From Catillopecten margaritatus gill symbiont (GTDB lineage: Bacteria; Pseudomonadota; Gammaproteobacteria; PS1; Pseudothioglobaceae), in NCBI GenBank assembly GCA_037956075.1, contig CP138327.1, positions 186,001 to 250,000 of the forward strand: 64,000 nucleotides of DNA. The letters are read 5' to 3'. Positions 27,678 through 37,425 of the stretch are shown here, in pieces. A program made the position numbers and the translations under genes. The notes beneath the pieces were generated by a model that ran no database searches, was not told the origin of the DNA, and saw nothing but the letters and a program-made list of their open reading frames with translations. The first letter of the stretch is position 1, and each line of letters begins with the position of its first letter.

Positions 27678-28913
27678 TTAAGATTTGATGAGTTTGGCAT
27701 AATAAAAGCCATCAAACTCTCGACAGGGAACTTGTTGTCTACCATGGGTGGCTTCAGTGCCCCAATCAAGGGTGATTTTTTCTTCTGTTGCATTGGGATG
27801 GCTTGATAGAAAATTGGCAATTTGCATTTCATTTTCATTTTTTAAAATGGAGCAGGTGGCGTAAAGCAATGTGCCGCCTGATTTAAGAGTTGCCCATAAA
27901 TTGCTTAAAATTTCTGCTTGCAGGGCAACTAAATTGCTAATATCCTTGGGCTTACGCAAGAGTTTAATGTCGGGGTGGCGACGAATGACACCGGTGGCGG
28001 AGCAGGGAGCATCGAGTAGGATTTTGTCGAATAATTTTCCATCCCACCAGTCTTGAGTTTGGGCATTTCCTTGGGAGAGATGGATATTTTTTATTTGAAA
28101 GCGGTCAATATTTTCTTGGACGCGAGTTAGGCGATCGTTATCACTGTCAAGGGCAATGATTTTGGACTTTGGAGCGAGTTCGCTGATATGAGTGGTTTTA
28201 CCCCCTGGGGCACAGCAAGCGTCAAGGATTAAATCGGTGTTTTGTGGGTTAAGTAAATGCCCTGCGAGCTGGGCTGAAGCATCTTGAACGAAGCACGAGC
28301 CTTCTGCGAAATGGGGAATATCATAGACATCCATTGCTTTATTTAAGACACGGGCTTGCGGGGTAGCTTCGATTTTTTCAGCATCAAGGTGAGCATCGAT
28401 GTCGTGCTTTGGATGTAGGCGAAGAGTCATTGGCGCTTGAGTATTATTTTGCGTGAATATTTGTTTAAAATCGTTTGGATAATATTGCTTAATTTTCTTC
28501 AGAAGCCAAGTGGGGTGGGAATAATGGGTTTGCTTGAGCAGTTTTTCTTTGTCTCGTTGTATTTGTCGCAAGATGGCATTAACCAAAGGTTTTGCCCATG
28601 CTTGGTCGATGAGTTCGGCAACTTTGACGGTTTCAAAAATGCTGGCGTGTTCGGCAACATTGCTGTGTAAGATTTGGTAGGCACCTAGAAGCATTAGACA
28701 ATGAATATCTAAATCTTCTTTTTCTAGTGAGTGGTTGAGGCGTTCGGTAACGATGTCGTTGAGTTGGTGGTAAAAACGCAGAGTGCCAAACACCAAAGAT
28801 TTTGTCAGTGAACTAACATCACTTGGATAAGGAAAAGCGGAAAGCGATTTTTTTTCTAAAACAACTGAACAGATTGCCTCTAAAGCAATAACCCTGATAT
28901 TATTACTTTCCAA
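27678..28913 (-). CDS. rsmB: 16S rRNA (cytosine-967 C5)-methyltransferase
   Basis: RsmB has an N-terminal NusB-like RNA-binding domain and a C-terminal SAM methyltransferase domain. The SAM motif is LDACCAPGGKTTHI, the two catalytic cysteines are in DAPCSATG and ATCSI, and the end FDGFYYAKLIK is typical. I favour a TTG start at 28913 (411 residues) because the ATG at 28976 lies well inside dsbC and adds unrelated residues. It overlaps the dsbC end by 11 bases. Confidence 0.9.
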   Translation of the reverse strand: MESNNIRVIALEAICSVVLEKKSLSAFPYPSDVSSLTKSLVFGTLRFYHQLNDIVTERLNHSLEKEDLDIHCLMLLGAYQILHSNVAEHASIFETVKVAELIDQAWAKPLVNAILRQIQRDKEKLLKQTHYSHPTWLLKKIKQYYPNDFKQIFTQNNTQAPMTLRLHPKHDIDAHLDAEKIEATPQARVLNKAMDVYDIPHFAEGSCFVQDASAQLAGHLLNPQNTDLILDACCAPGGKTTHISELAPKSKIIALDSDNDRLTRVQENIDRFQIKNIHLSQGNAQTQDWWDGKLFDKILLDAPCSATGVIRRHPDIKLLRKPKDISNLVALQAEILSNLWATLKSGGTLLYATCSILKNENEMQIANFLSSHPNATEEKITLDWGTEATHGRQQVPCREFDGFYYAKLIKS

Positions 28914-29610
28914 TTTTTTGTTGAATGATTTGCAAAAGTTCACTAGAAGATACATAGCCAGGCAGGTGTGTGCCATCGGACAGGAAGATTGCTGGAGTGC
29001 CGTTTACGCCTAATTGTCTAGCGAGTTTTAATTGTTGCTTGACTGGGTTTTTACAATTTTTTGAGTCAGGGATGGTGCCTTCGGTTTTATAGTCATGCAT
29101 TGCTTTTACTCTGTCTTCTGCGCACCAAATTTTTTCCATTTTTCCTTGTGCAGTCGGGTGTAATTCAGAAATTGGCATTGCAAGGTATTTAACGGTGACA
29201 CCTAAATTATTTGTCTTTTCTATTTGCGCATGTAATCTTTTGCAAAATGGACAATCTACATCGGTAAATACATTGATAGTGTATTTTTCATCTTTTGCTT
29301 TAAAGATGATTTTATCTTCATCGGTAACGGTGTCAATGAGTTTTTGCTTAAAGGTGCCGACATGTGAAAGAGATTGGCGTGTTTTTATATCGATAATTTC
29401 ACCTTTGATGAAATGATTGCCGTCACTTGACACAAAAATAGAGTCAATTGGATTATGAAGGATAACTTCATAAACGCCATTAAAGTTTGTTTCAACAATA
29501 TCTGCCTTATCAATTTCCCCAAAAAACGGACTGAGATTATTGATTACATCGGTTTTATCTGCAAAGGTTTGCGTGCTAATCAATAGGGCAAAGAGTATTT
29601 TTTTAAACAT
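28903..29610 (-). CDS. dsbC: DsbC-like periplasmic thiol:disulfide isomerase
   Basis: The 235-residue protein from the ATG at 29610 has a signal peptide (MFKKILFALLISTQTFA), an N-terminal dimerisation domain and a thioredoxin-fold domain with the CPFC active site (Cys120, Cys123). The cis-proline loop is NGTPAIF. It would isomerise or reduce wrong disulfides and may support cytochrome c maturation. It is divergent from pepA. Confidence 0.9.
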   Translation of the reverse strand: MFKKILFALLISTQTFADKTDVINNLSPFFGEIDKADIVETNFNGVYEVILHNPIDSIFVSSDGNHFIKGEIIDIKTRQSLSHVGTFKQKLIDTVTDEDKIIFKAKDEKYTINVFTDVDCPFCKRLHAQIEKTNNLGVTVKYLAMPISELHPTAQGKMEKIWCAEDRVKAMHDYKTEGTIPDSKNCKNPVKQQLKLARQLGVNGTPAIFLSDGTHLPGYVSSSELLQIIQQKIGK

Positions 29611-29675
29611 AGTTTTTTGGCAAGTGCTAAGTGATAAAATTATACGCATTTTATAAATAACAGGTTGCGATAATA

Positions 29676-30989
29676 ATGAAATTTAAAATCAATGAAGTTT
29701 GCACACAATCAGAGATACAAGTTAATTTTGACAAAGCACTTAAATTGAATAAAGTCAGTTTTAATAATAATCAACTTAGTATTGGATTAGGTGAAGATGC
29801 GCCAACCGCAAAAACGCTAAAAAAATTAGCAATAACTTTGGCGCAAATGGCAAATAAATTTAATATTTCAGCGTTATTTTTACCGATGCTTGCAGTGGAG
29901 GATTTTGTTGGCATTGTCACACAAACGATGGCAAATAATGATTATCAAGTGCAAAAAGTGGGTTTAGACACACCTGATATGAATACTTTGCAAAGCGTAA
30001 CTTTTGCAGATGGAGAACAAAATAGTATCGATAAAGCAGTAGCTATTGCTTCGGGCATGGCACTCAGTCGCACGCTCGGTGATATGCCTTCAAATGTATG
30101 TACGCCAACTTATTTGGCAGAAACAGCGGAGGAAATGGCACAGGAATTTGGGCTTGATTGTGAAGTTCTGAAAGAATCCGATATGTCCGCACTGGGCATG
30201 GGTTCATTGTTATCGGTATCTAAAGGTTCAATTGAGCCGCCGAAACTCATTAGTTTGAGTTATACAGGAAAAGGTAATGCTAAGCCGATTGTGTTGGTGG
30301 GTAAGGGTGTAACTTTTGACTCGGGCGGTATTTCTTTGAAACCAGGTGCGGGAATGGATGAGATGAAATATGATATGTGCGGTGCGGCAGGTGTTCTGGG
30401 GACGATGCGTGCAGTGGCAGAAATGCAACTCAAAGTTAATTTGACAGTGGTGGTGCCAGCAGTTGAAAATATGCCAGCACATAATGCCTCTAAGCCAGGC
30501 GATGTTGTAACTTCAATGTCAGGCAAAACTATTGAAATTTTAAATACCGATGCTGAAGGGCGTTTGATTTTGTGCGATGCATTGACTTGGGTAGAAAAAT
30601 TCAATCCAGAAGTGGTGATTGACACGGCGACGCTAACAGGTGCGGTGATTATTGCTTTGGGCAAGCATCATTGTGGGGTGATGGCAAATGACCAAGATTT
30701 AGCCAATGATTTGATTACAGCGGGTAAAACGGCAATGGATACTGCATGGCAACTGCCATTAGATGATGAATATGATGAATTATTAAAATCAAATTTTGCC
30801 GATATGGGTAACATTGGTGGGCGTGAAGCGGGTACTGTAACGGCGGCTTGTTTCCTATCTCGTTTTACTAAGGACTATCGCTGGGCACACATCGACATCG
30901 CAGGTACAGCGTGGGTAAGTGGCGCTAAAAAAGGTGCAACAGGTCGCCCAGTACCCCTATTAACCCAATATATTCTAGATCAAATCTAG
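29676..30989 (+). CDS. pepA: Leucyl aminopeptidase (M17 family)
   Basis: A 437-residue two-zinc exopeptidase. The catalytic domain has [17 protein letters not shown], the M17 signature [14 protein letters not shown], and the late [11 protein letters not shown]. It is shorter than E. coli PepA (503), mainly in the N-terminal domain. The 3' end overlaps the convergent MBL gene by four bases. Confidence 0.95.
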   Translation: MKFKINEVCTQSEIQVNFDKALKLNKVSFNNNQLSIGLGEDAPTAKTLKKLAITLAQMANKFNISALFLPMLAVEDFVGIVTQTMANNDYQVQKVGLDTPDMNTLQSVTFADGEQNSIDKAVAIASGMALSRTLGDMPSNVCTPTYLAETAEEMAQEFGLDCEVLKESDMSALGMGSLLSVSKGSIEPPKLISLSYTGKGNAKPIVLVGKGVTFDSGGISLKPGAGMDEMKYDMCGAAGVLGTMRAVAEMQLKVNLTVVVPAVENMPAHNASKPGDVVTSMSGKTIEILNTDAEGRLILCDALTWVEKFNPEVVIDTATLTGAVIIALGKHHCGVMANDQDLANDLITAGKTAMDTAWQLPLDDEYDELLKSNFADMGNIGGREAGTVTAACFLSRFTKDYRWAHIDIAGTAWVSGAKKGATGRPVPLLTQYILDQI

Positions 30990-31930
30990 GAGTCGCTATC
31001 TAGCCAAACACCCAAACCTTGAGCGCAAATTTCTAAATCGCCTTTGAATAATTTTATTTGTTGTGTTTCATCAAGAGTGACATTGTGCTTACTGGCAATC
31101 TCTAATAGGTAATTTAACAAACCTTCTTTAATCGCTTTATGGCGATTTTTTTCGTGTTGCATTTGCTTGGCAATTTTGACAAAACCATCAATATGTTCAA
31201 TCAACATATCCGCAGAGTGTTGGGTAAATTCAATACGGTTGAAGTGCGTGAGATAGGCGTATTTTGGCTTAAGTTGCATCAGTTGGTTGATGGTGGTTTT
31301 CCACGCATCTGGGTCGAATTGGATTGGGGTGGTTGGCGGGAAAATTAACTCACCTTGCTCGGTATCAAACTCACGATAACTCACGCCTAAAGTATCGCCA
31401 GAGAATATGCCTTGAGATTTTTCATCCCAGATACAAACATGATGGCGAGCGTGACCTGGGGTGTCGATGAATCTTAAAACTCGGTTGCCGAGAGTGATTT
31501 TATCGTTATCTTTGGCGATGATAATTTTGTCTTCGGCAATAAGAATTAAATCGCCGAGAAATTGCTTGAAGAATAATTCGCCATACACACCGATGACGCC
31601 CGCCCGTAATTTGGAGGGGTCGATAAGATGGTTGGCACCGTATTCGTGGACATAGACTGTGGCGTTGGGAAGGTATTTAATAAGTTCGCCTGCACCGCCT
31701 GCATGATCAAGGTGAATGTGGGTGAGAATAATATAATCAACCTTATCTCGTGGGATATTTTTTGCATTCAAAGTATCAAGCAACATCGGCACGGATAAGT
31801 AGCAACCTGTATCTATAAAAGCGGCACGCCCTTTATCCTCAATGAGATAAGCGGCGACAAAATCATCACGCATGTGTTGAGTATCAATGCAAGTAATGCC
31901 AAAATCAAGTTCGTAGTAAATGGGATTCAT
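30986..31930 (-). CDS. MBL-fold metallohydrolase
   Basis: A 314-residue protein from the ATG at 31930 ([14 protein letters not shown]); the longer frame would begin inside the terminator at 31951. The metal motif is [10 protein letters not shown], with further ligands in TPGHARHH and SGDTLG. It looks like a glyoxalase-II-like or related hydrolase, possibly a sulfur dioxygenase-type relative, but nothing in the sequence fixes the substrate. Confidence 0.85.
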   Translation of the reverse strand: MNPIYYELDFGITCIDTQHMRDDFVAAYLIEDKGRAAFIDTGCYLSVPMLLDTLNAKNIPRDKVDYIILTHIHLDHAGGAGELIKYLPNATVYVHEYGANHLIDPSKLRAGVIGVYGELFFKQFLGDLILIAEDKIIIAKDNDKITLGNRVLRFIDTPGHARHHVCIWDEKSQGIFSGDTLGVSYREFDTEQGELIFPPTTPIQFDPDAWKTTINQLMQLKPKYAYLTHFNRIEFTQHSADMLIEHIDGFVKIAKQMQHEKNRHKAIKEGLLNYLLEIASKHNVTLDETQQIKLFKGDLEICAQGLGVWLDSDS

Positions 31931-31950
31931 TTTTGTTATTTTAGACGATA

Positions 31951-31978
31951 AAAAACCGCTCAAAAGAGCGGTTTTTTT
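31951..31978 (-). terminator. Terminator after the DUF302 gene
   Basis: Stem AAAAACCGCTC and GAGCGGTTTTT around AAAA. On the minus strand it follows the DUF302 stop by about 20 bases and ends in a T run. Confidence 0.85.
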
Positions 31979-31998
31979 AAATTTTTTAAGGGGTTATT

Positions 31999-32604
31999 TT
32001 AGAAGTCGCCTTCTGCACCACCATTTTGAATAGTAGTCATAATGCGCTTAACTTCGATGGCTTTTTCTAATAACTCAGGTGGTAATTCAGCACCGCCGTA
32101 AATCATAAAGTCCATATCTAATGTATATAGCCATCTTTGCCCTTCTTTGTCCTCAATCAAAGCAAGACGACAAGGGAGGTAAGCAGAGAATGCATCTGAA
32201 TGGTCAACCATTGTCATCGCTGTTCTTGGTGCGCAATATTGGAAAATTTTCAAGAAGCGCTGTTTTTCACCTGTTTGTAATTCAACCATTTCTGATAATG
32301 GCAATATACCGACAGAGCGAATGCCTTCAGCAACTGCAATAGATTCCATTGCTTCTTCAACATCTTCATTGCTAACATCGTCAGCAACTTTGACACGCAC
32401 AATGGATGCCATTGTAATATCGCCTGTATCTAGCAATTTATTGGTCATTGGCATATACACTTTTGCCATTGATTCTGGGTGTAATGTTGGTGAAATCATC
32501 TCGCTAATGACTTTTGTGGTAACACCATATTGCACTTGTAGCGACACCATGTAGTAAGTTGCGATTGCACCGATAACGATTAATAAATTCTTAATTATGC
32601 TCAT
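31999..32604 (-). CDS. DUF302-family membrane-anchored protein
   Basis: The 201-residue protein has an N-terminal hydrophobic anchor (about residues 5-22) and a DUF302-like domain with FQYCAPRTAMTMVDHSDAF and LPCRLALIEDKEG. Function is unknown; the domain is common in sulfur- and metal-handling bacteria. It has its own promoter and terminator, so it is probably monocistronic. Cys residues in YCAP and PCRLA are candidates for cofactor or redox chemistry. Confidence 0.75.
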   Translation of the reverse strand: MSIIKNLLIVIGAIATYYMVSLQVQYGVTTKVISEMISPTLHPESMAKVYMPMTNKLLDTGDITMASIVRVKVADDVSNEDVEEAMESIAVAEGIRSVGILPLSEMVELQTGEKQRFLKIFQYCAPRTAMTMVDHSDAFSAYLPCRLALIEDKEGQRWLYTLDMDFMIYGGAELPPELLEKAIEVKRIMTTIQNGGAEGDF

Positions 32605-32643
32605 TTTTTTCTCCGTATTATTGATAAGTTAAAACAGCGGACT

Positions 32644-32671
32644 ATTCTAACAGTATATAAATATAGTGCAA
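32644..32671 (-). promoter_or_regulatory. Promoter of the DUF302 gene with overlapping inverted repeat
   Basis: On the minus strand, TTGCAC and TAGAAT are separated by 16 bases, with TG one base before the -10 (extended -10). An inverted repeat, ATATAGTG (32661-32668) and CACTATAT (32678-32685), covers the -35 box and could be a repressor operator. Confidence 0.55.
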
Positions 32672-32717
32672 GTTTATCACTATATGCTAATTTTCTAATA
32701 TTTTTCTGAAAAGGGTG

Positions 32718-33113
32718 TTACGCAGATTGCAAACCATTGAGCACAATCTTTGTTAGGCTTATCACACCAACAACTTTGCCATTATCTACAACAGGGCAAC
32801 GAGACACCCCAAGGCGTGTTAAAAACCTAGCGCAATAACGAGTTTCCATATCCGAATGGACGGAAATTGCAGGCTTAGTCATAACTTCATAAGCATTAAC
32901 ACGCTCTAAAGAGCGCCCCTCGGCAATCACTTTAGAGGCAATGTCAGAAATCAAAACCACGCCATATTCATCATGTTCGTGTGCTTTGTCAATGATTAAT
33001 ATTTTGGTTTTGTGATGTTGCATACTTTCTAAAGCATTCTGCACAGTGCTTTTACTGTCAATAATATCTACTTCTGTCCACATAACATCTCGGACTAATA
33101 CTGGGTTGTTCAT
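32718..33113 (-). CDS. CBS-domain pair protein
   Basis: A 131-residue protein consists of two CBS motifs (about residues 8-60 and 70-127): VRDVMWTEVDIIDSK, then YEVMTKPAISVHSDM and GVISLTKIVL. CBS pairs bind adenine nucleotides and often gate transporters. The start overlaps the P-II-like gene stop (33110-33113), placing it last in the DUF1538 operon. Confidence 0.88.
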   Translation of the reverse strand: MNNPVLVRDVMWTEVDIIDSKSTVQNALESMQHHKTKILIIDKAHEHDEYGVVLISDIASKVIAEGRSLERVNAYEVMTKPAISVHSDMETRYCARFLTRLGVSRCPVVDNGKVVGVISLTKIVLNGLQSA

Positions 33114-33460
33114 AATTTTTCCTCCACGGTTGTTTCTAATGCTTTAATTTGATGTGCAATGCCCACGGCATCTTCCACATCGATTTGAAAAGCGATGCCC
33201 TCTTGGTCATCACGGTCGAACTCACCTGCTTTGGCAACACTTTCCAAAATCGCTTTTGAAAGGTGTTGTTCTACAAGTAATAATAAGACATCTCTGGGTG
33301 TTTCGATATTTAACCCTAAAAATGTTTTGCTGCTACCCAGTCCTTCTCCTCGTGCCTGAGAAATAATGGTAGATCCTGTTGCCCCTTCGTCTCTTGCTGC
33401 ATTTAGAATAGCATCCGTTTTGTCGCTATCGACAAAGGCAATAATTAGTTTAAAATGCAT
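33110..33460 (-). CDS. P-II-like signalling protein
   Basis: A 116-residue protein resembling GlnB-type proteins: N-terminal FKLIIAFVDSDKTDAILNAARDEGATGSTI, T-loop-like region with ARGEGLGSSKTF, and VEQHLSKAILESVAKAGEF. The classical uridylylated Tyr context of GlnB/GlnK is not seen, so it is likelier a specialised P-II paralogue regulating the adjacent membrane proteins than a nitrogen regulator. That role is inference. Confidence 0.8.
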   Translation of the reverse strand: MHFKLIIAFVDSDKTDAILNAARDEGATGSTIISQARGEGLGSSKTFLGLNIETPRDVLLLLVEQHLSKAILESVAKAGEFDRDDQEGIAFQIDVEDAVGIAHQIKALETTVEEKL

Positions 33461-33468
33461 TTTTCCTC

Positions 33469-34233
33469 CTATTTTTTGTAAGAGGTTGAACCTCTTACAT
33501 TCTTCTTTTGTAAAAAATTGGTAATTTGTGCGTATGCCAGCACACTCATAATGGGAAATAAAGATGCAAAAGCAATCAACCCAAAACCATCAATCAGTGG
33601 GTTTCTACCGTCAATTGTACTCGCTAATCCTAATCCTAGGGCGGCAACTAAAGGCACGGTCACTGTTGAGGTAGTTACCCCACCTGAATCATACGCCAAA
33701 GCAATAATATCTTTAGGGGAAAAATAGGTTTGAATAAGGACAACAATATAGCCAGAAATAATAAAATAATGGATGGGAATGCCAGTAACAATGCGATAAC
33801 TACCGAGTGAAATACCTATTGCAACCCCTATTGCAACAGCAATACGCAATGACCAAATCTTGATGGAGCCACCTGATACTTGATTGGCTTTGATAGCCAC
33901 CGCCAATAAGGAAGGCTCAGCAATTGTGGTGGAAAATCCAATCGCAAAGGCAAAAATATAGACCCAGTAATAACTCGCCCAACCTGTATTTTCACCAATA
34001 AAGGACGGGCTTGTGAGTTGGTCTGCCATAATTTTCCCAATCGGAAACAAGGCTTTTTCCAAGCCAATAATAAACAAAGTTAATCCAATCCACACCAAAA
34101 TAAAACCAATAATAACTTTCTTGAGATTCGGAATTTTCTGCCTAAGAATCAGCGTCTGAAAACCAAACAACACCAACACAATTGGTGCCACATCAATCAG
34201 CATACTAACAAAAGGGCGTAATATTTCTACCAT
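33469..34233 (-). CDS. DUF1538 membrane protein, second subunit
   Basis: A 254-residue polytopic protein with the family motif [21 protein letters not shown] followed by [17 protein letters not shown]. It is paralogous to the upstream gene. Family knowledge: a two-gene DUF1538 pair (UmpAB) has been reported as a cation/proton antiporter in Halomonas, and this protein may be the B partner. Its start overlaps the upstream stop by seven bases. Confidence 0.85.
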   Translation of the reverse strand: MVEILRPFVSMLIDVAPIVLVLFGFQTLILRQKIPNLKKVIIGFILVWIGLTLFIIGLEKALFPIGKIMADQLTSPSFIGENTGWASYYWVYIFAFAIGFSTTIAEPSLLAVAIKANQVSGGSIKIWSLRIAVAIGVAIGISLGSYRIVTGIPIHYFIISGYIVVLIQTYFSPKDIIALAYDSGGVTTSTVTVPLVAALGLGLASTIDGRNPLIDGFGLIAFASLFPIMSVLAYAQITNFLQKKNVRGSTSYKK

Positions 34234-34958
34234 AACATCCCAAAAATCATAACCGCAACAATCGGCAATAATGATGCAATGGCAATCATACCAAAGCCAT
34301 CAATCATCGGGTTTCTCCCTCGAATAGAGCTCGCCAAACCCACGCCAAGTGCCGTTACCAAAGGCACGGTAATGGTACTGGTGGTTACACCACCTGAGTC
34401 ATAAGCGATACCGATAATCGTCTCGGGTGCAAAAAAAGTGGTGATAATGACCAAAATATAGCCACCCATAATTAAATAGGTTAACGACCAGCCTTTGATG
34501 ATGCGAAGCACACCAAGTAACACCGAAAAACCAACTGACAATGCAACGGTATAGCGTAGTGTCTGTGCGTAAGCCTGTAAATCTGCTTCATTTTTTATCA
34601 ATCCACCGAGTTGTGCCACATTCGCCGCTTCGTTGGTAACAGCAATAAGGGCGGGTTCTGCCACTGTAGTGCCAAAGCCTAATGCGAAAGCAAAAATTAA
34701 CAGCCAAACCAAGGAGCCTTTTTTCACAAAAGCAAACGCCAAAGCCTCACCAATCGGAAAAAGTCCTAAATTTAATCCATAGATGAAAAGCGTCAAACCC
34801 AAAAGTACAAAACCTGTGCCAAGAATGATATTGCCAAAATCAGGAATGCTTTGTTGTAAAACTACCAATTGAAAAAAAGCAATCACTAAGATAATCGGCG
34901 CCAAGTCCTTGGCACTGTCTAATAAATTTTTGGCAAAGGCAACGGTGACTTTTTTCAT
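34227..34958 (-). CDS. DUF1538 membrane protein, first subunit
   Basis: A 243-residue polytopic protein from the ATG at 34958 ([16 protein letters not shown]); the longer frame adds 89 residues that are antisense to the pabC-mltG start. It has [21 protein letters not shown] and [17 protein letters not shown], matching its neighbour. It starts the operon DUF1538-DUF1538-P-II-CBS. Probable membrane transporter or antiporter subunit; substrate unproven. Confidence 0.85.
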   Translation of the reverse strand: MKKVTVAFAKNLLDSAKDLAPIILVIAFFQLVVLQQSIPDFGNIILGTGFVLLGLTLFIYGLNLGLFPIGEALAFAFVKKGSLVWLLIFAFALGFGTTVAEPALIAVTNEAANVAQLGGLIKNEADLQAYAQTLRYTVALSVGFSVLLGVLRIIKGWSLTYLIMGGYILVIITTFFAPETIIGIAYDSGGVTTSTITVPLVTALGVGLASSIRGRNPMIDGFGMIAIASLLPIVAVMIFGMLW

Positions 34959-35001
34959 AAAAGTTAATTTATTGAGTGTGCAGTAAATTATAATAGATGT
35001 T

Positions 35002-36804
35002 ATGAAAAAAATCGTCTTAATTAACGGAATAAAGCACTCTAAATTAAGCGCATTCAATCGCTTAACGCAATTTGGCGACGGCTTATTTGAAACTTGTGTC
35101 GTTAAAGAGTCTAAATTGTTATTTTGGTCAGAACATTTTGCCCGCTTGGAGCGTGGACGCACGCAATTAAAAATCAACGAAGTCTCTGAAAAACAATGGA
35201 TTAAAGACATTAGCAAGGCGCTCAATCTTGTTGATTTTAAACACGCCGTGGTTAAAATAATCCTCTCTCGTGGCGAAAGCGAACGCGGTTATGGCTTCAA
35301 AAAAAACATCAAACCCACCCGCATCGTCATCGTCTCGCCAATGCCCAAGGAAACAACCAATGACTACACTCTCGGCGTTTGCGCTAGCGGCTATGCGAGT
35401 AACCCGTTATTATCAAACATCAAACACTGCAATCGCCTTGAGCAAATCTTAGCCAGAGTAGAAATGCATGAAGATGAATGTTTAATGCTTGATGATACGG
35501 GTTGTGTGATTTCGGTTACGCAAGGTAATATTTTCGGCGTTAAATCGGGCGAATTATTAACACCAGAATTAGACAAAAGCGGCATCGAAGGCACGCGCCG
35601 AATGCGAGTATTAAAAATTGCAAAAGCACTGGGATTGAAAGTTAATATTGGCCAATTAACCCTGAAAGATTTATATAATTGCGATGAAATTTTTGTGACC
35701 AATAGTGTGCTCGGAGTACGCTCTGTCAGTCATATTGATAAAAAGGTTTTTTCACAAAAAGCTGTTACTAAACAACTAGAAGATGCATTAAAAGCAGAGA
35801 GTATAAAAGAAGAAAATATACAAGTTTTAAAACCAAAAAAACACTTTATAAAAAAAATCCTAAGCGTGGTAATTATCTTTTCTGCTTTGGCAATATCCCA
35901 TTGGGCAAACACCATTACTGCAGAAAAACCCCTCCTCTATCACTTGCCACAAGGTACAGGCATCAATGCCACAGCCATCAATCTTGAAAAACAAGGTGTT
36001 ATTCACTCGCGTTATTTCTTAATTGCAATGGCAAAAATTTTGGATTTTGATACAAAAATAAAATCGGGTTATTACGATATAGATGCAAATATGAGTGTGT
36101 TTGATCTGTTGAAAAATTTTGTCTCAGCCAAAGTAGCAACTCGCAATATCACCCTAATTGAAGGTAAAACCATCGCTCATTATTACCAGCAACTTACCCA
36201 CATCAAAGCATTAAAATCCAGCGACTCATTAAAAGAAACGATGCGTTTAGCAGGTATCAATCCTCCTTACGAAGGATATTTTTGGCCCGATACTTATCAA
36301 GTAAATGTTGGTGATAGTGTCGCTAGTGTTTTTAAAAGAGCCAATCAAAAACTACAAAAAAACTTACAAGCAGAATGGCAAAATCGTGACAAAACCCTGC
36401 GTTTCAATAATGCTTCTCAAGCATTAGTATTAGCCTCTTTAATTGAAAAAGAAACTGCACACACGGCGGAAAAAACACAAATCGCAGGCGTATTTATGCG
36501 TCGTTTGCAATTAGAAATGCGTTTGCAAACCGATCCAACCGTTGTTTATGCGTTAAATCTAGAGAAAAAATATCGTGGCTTTTTAACCCGCAAAGATTTG
36601 AAATTTAAAAGCCCCTATAACACTTATAGAAACAAAGGCTTGCCTCCTACTGCAATCGCTTCAGTCAGCGCCAGTTCGCTATATGCAGCAATGCATCCTG
36701 CTAAAGGAGAGAGCTTATATTTTGTTTCCAAAAAAGATGGTAGCCACGCTTTTGCAAAAACTTACAAACAGCACCGACTCAATATCAAAAAGTATTTAAA
36801 ATAA
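35002..36804 (+). CDS. Fusion of aminodeoxychorismate lyase (PabC) and endolytic murein transglycosylase (MltG)
   Basis: A single 600-residue frame. Residues 1 to about 265 form a class IV PLP enzyme with [11 protein letters not shown] near the start, catalytic Lys141 in [11 protein letters not shown], and the TQGNIFGV cofactor region; it would make p-aminobenzoate for folate. Residues about 284-299 form one membrane span. Residues about 310-600 form the YceG/MltG domain with catalytic Glu482 in [17 protein letters not shown] and GLPPTAI; it would cut nascent glycan strands. No Met occurs near the junction, so separate initiation of MltG is unlikely. In relatives pabC and mltG are adjacent separate genes before tmk-holB. 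Topology puts PabC in the cytoplasm and MltG in the periplasm, which is consistent. Confidence 0.9.
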   Translation: MKKIVLINGIKHSKLSAFNRLTQFGDGLFETCVVKESKLLFWSEHFARLERGRTQLKINEVSEKQWIKDISKALNLVDFKHAVVKIILSRGESERGYGFKKNIKPTRIVIVSPMPKETTNDYTLGVCASGYASNPLLSNIKHCNRLEQILARVEMHEDECLMLDDTGCVISVTQGNIFGVKSGELLTPELDKSGIEGTRRMRVLKIAKALGLKVNIGQLTLKDLYNCDEIFVTNSVLGVRSVSHIDKKVFSQKAVTKQLEDALKAESIKEENIQVLKPKKHFIKKILSVVIIFSALAISHWANTITAEKPLLYHLPQGTGINATAINLEKQGVIHSRYFLIAMAKILDFDTKIKSGYYDIDANMSVFDLLKNFVSAKVATRNITLIEGKTIAHYYQQLTHIKALKSSDSLKETMRLAGINPPYEGYFWPDTYQVNVGDSVASVFKRANQKLQKNLQAEWQNRDKTLRFNNASQALVLASLIEKETAHTAEKTQIAGVFMRRLQLEMRLQTDPTVVYALNLEKKYRGFLTRKDLKFKSPYNTYRNKGLPPTAIASVSASSLYAAMHPAKGESLYFVSKKDGSHAFAKTYKQHRLNIKKYLK

Positions 36805-36810
36805 CACCTT

Positions 36811-37425
36811 ATGCAAACAGGAAAATTTATCACAATTGATGGCGTAGAAGGTGCAGGAAAAAGCACCCAAATAAACTTCATCTGCGATTACCTAAAAGAC
36901 AAAGGCGTCAATGTCATGCTTACCCGTGAACCAGGCGGCACAGAAATCGGTGAAAAAATCCGTGAATTACTACTCAGTACCGATTCAAAAATGCACTCAG
37001 ATACCGAATTACTTCTAATGTTTGCCGCTAGAAATGAGCATATCCATTCAAAAATTCTACCCACTCTGGAGAAAGGTGATTGGGTGTTAAGCGACAGATT
37101 TACCGATGCCTCTTACGCTTATCAAGGTGGTGGTCGTGGCTTAGACATTGAACGCATCACCCAATTAGAAAAATGGATAATGCAAAATTTTACCCCCGAT
37201 ATGACTTTGCTCTTAGATGTGCCCGTTGAAATTGGTATGCAACGCGTCGAATCCAGAGGTGCAAAAGACCGCATCGAACAAGAGAATCTTGACTTTTTCA
37301 ACCGTGTGCGTGATGCTTATATCGCTCGTTCTGAGCAATATCCTGAGCGTATAAAATTGATCGATGCTTCACAATCTGCCAAGAATACTTCCGCCCAAAT
37401 CCAAGAGATTTTAAATACCTTATGA
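36811..37425 (+). CDS. tmk: Thymidylate kinase
   Basis: Phosphorylates dTMP to dTDP. The 204-residue product has the P-loop GVEGAGKST, the TREPGGTEIGEKIRELLL region, and the DRF motif in WVLSDRFTDASYAYQGGGR. It is six bases after the pabC-mltG fusion. The stop overlaps the holB start by four bases (ATGA). Confidence 0.96.
   Translation: MQTGKFITIDGVEGAGKSTQINFICDYLKDKGVNVMLTREPGGTEIGEKIRELLLSTDSKMHSDTELLLMFAARNEHIHSKILPTLEKGDWVLSDRFTDASYAYQGGGRGLDIERITQLEKWIMQNFTPDMTLLLDVPVEIGMQRVESRGAKDRIEQENLDFFNRVRDAYIARSEQYPERIKLIDASQSAKNTSAQIQEILNTL

Noticed and set aside
31931-31963. Extended start of the MBL hydrolase
   Set aside because: The extra codons read through the terminator of the DUF302 gene.
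34959-35225. Long N-terminal extension of the first DUF1538 protein
   Set aside because: The extension is antisense to the start of pabC-mltG and lacks membrane protein character; the ATG at 34958 gives the family start.
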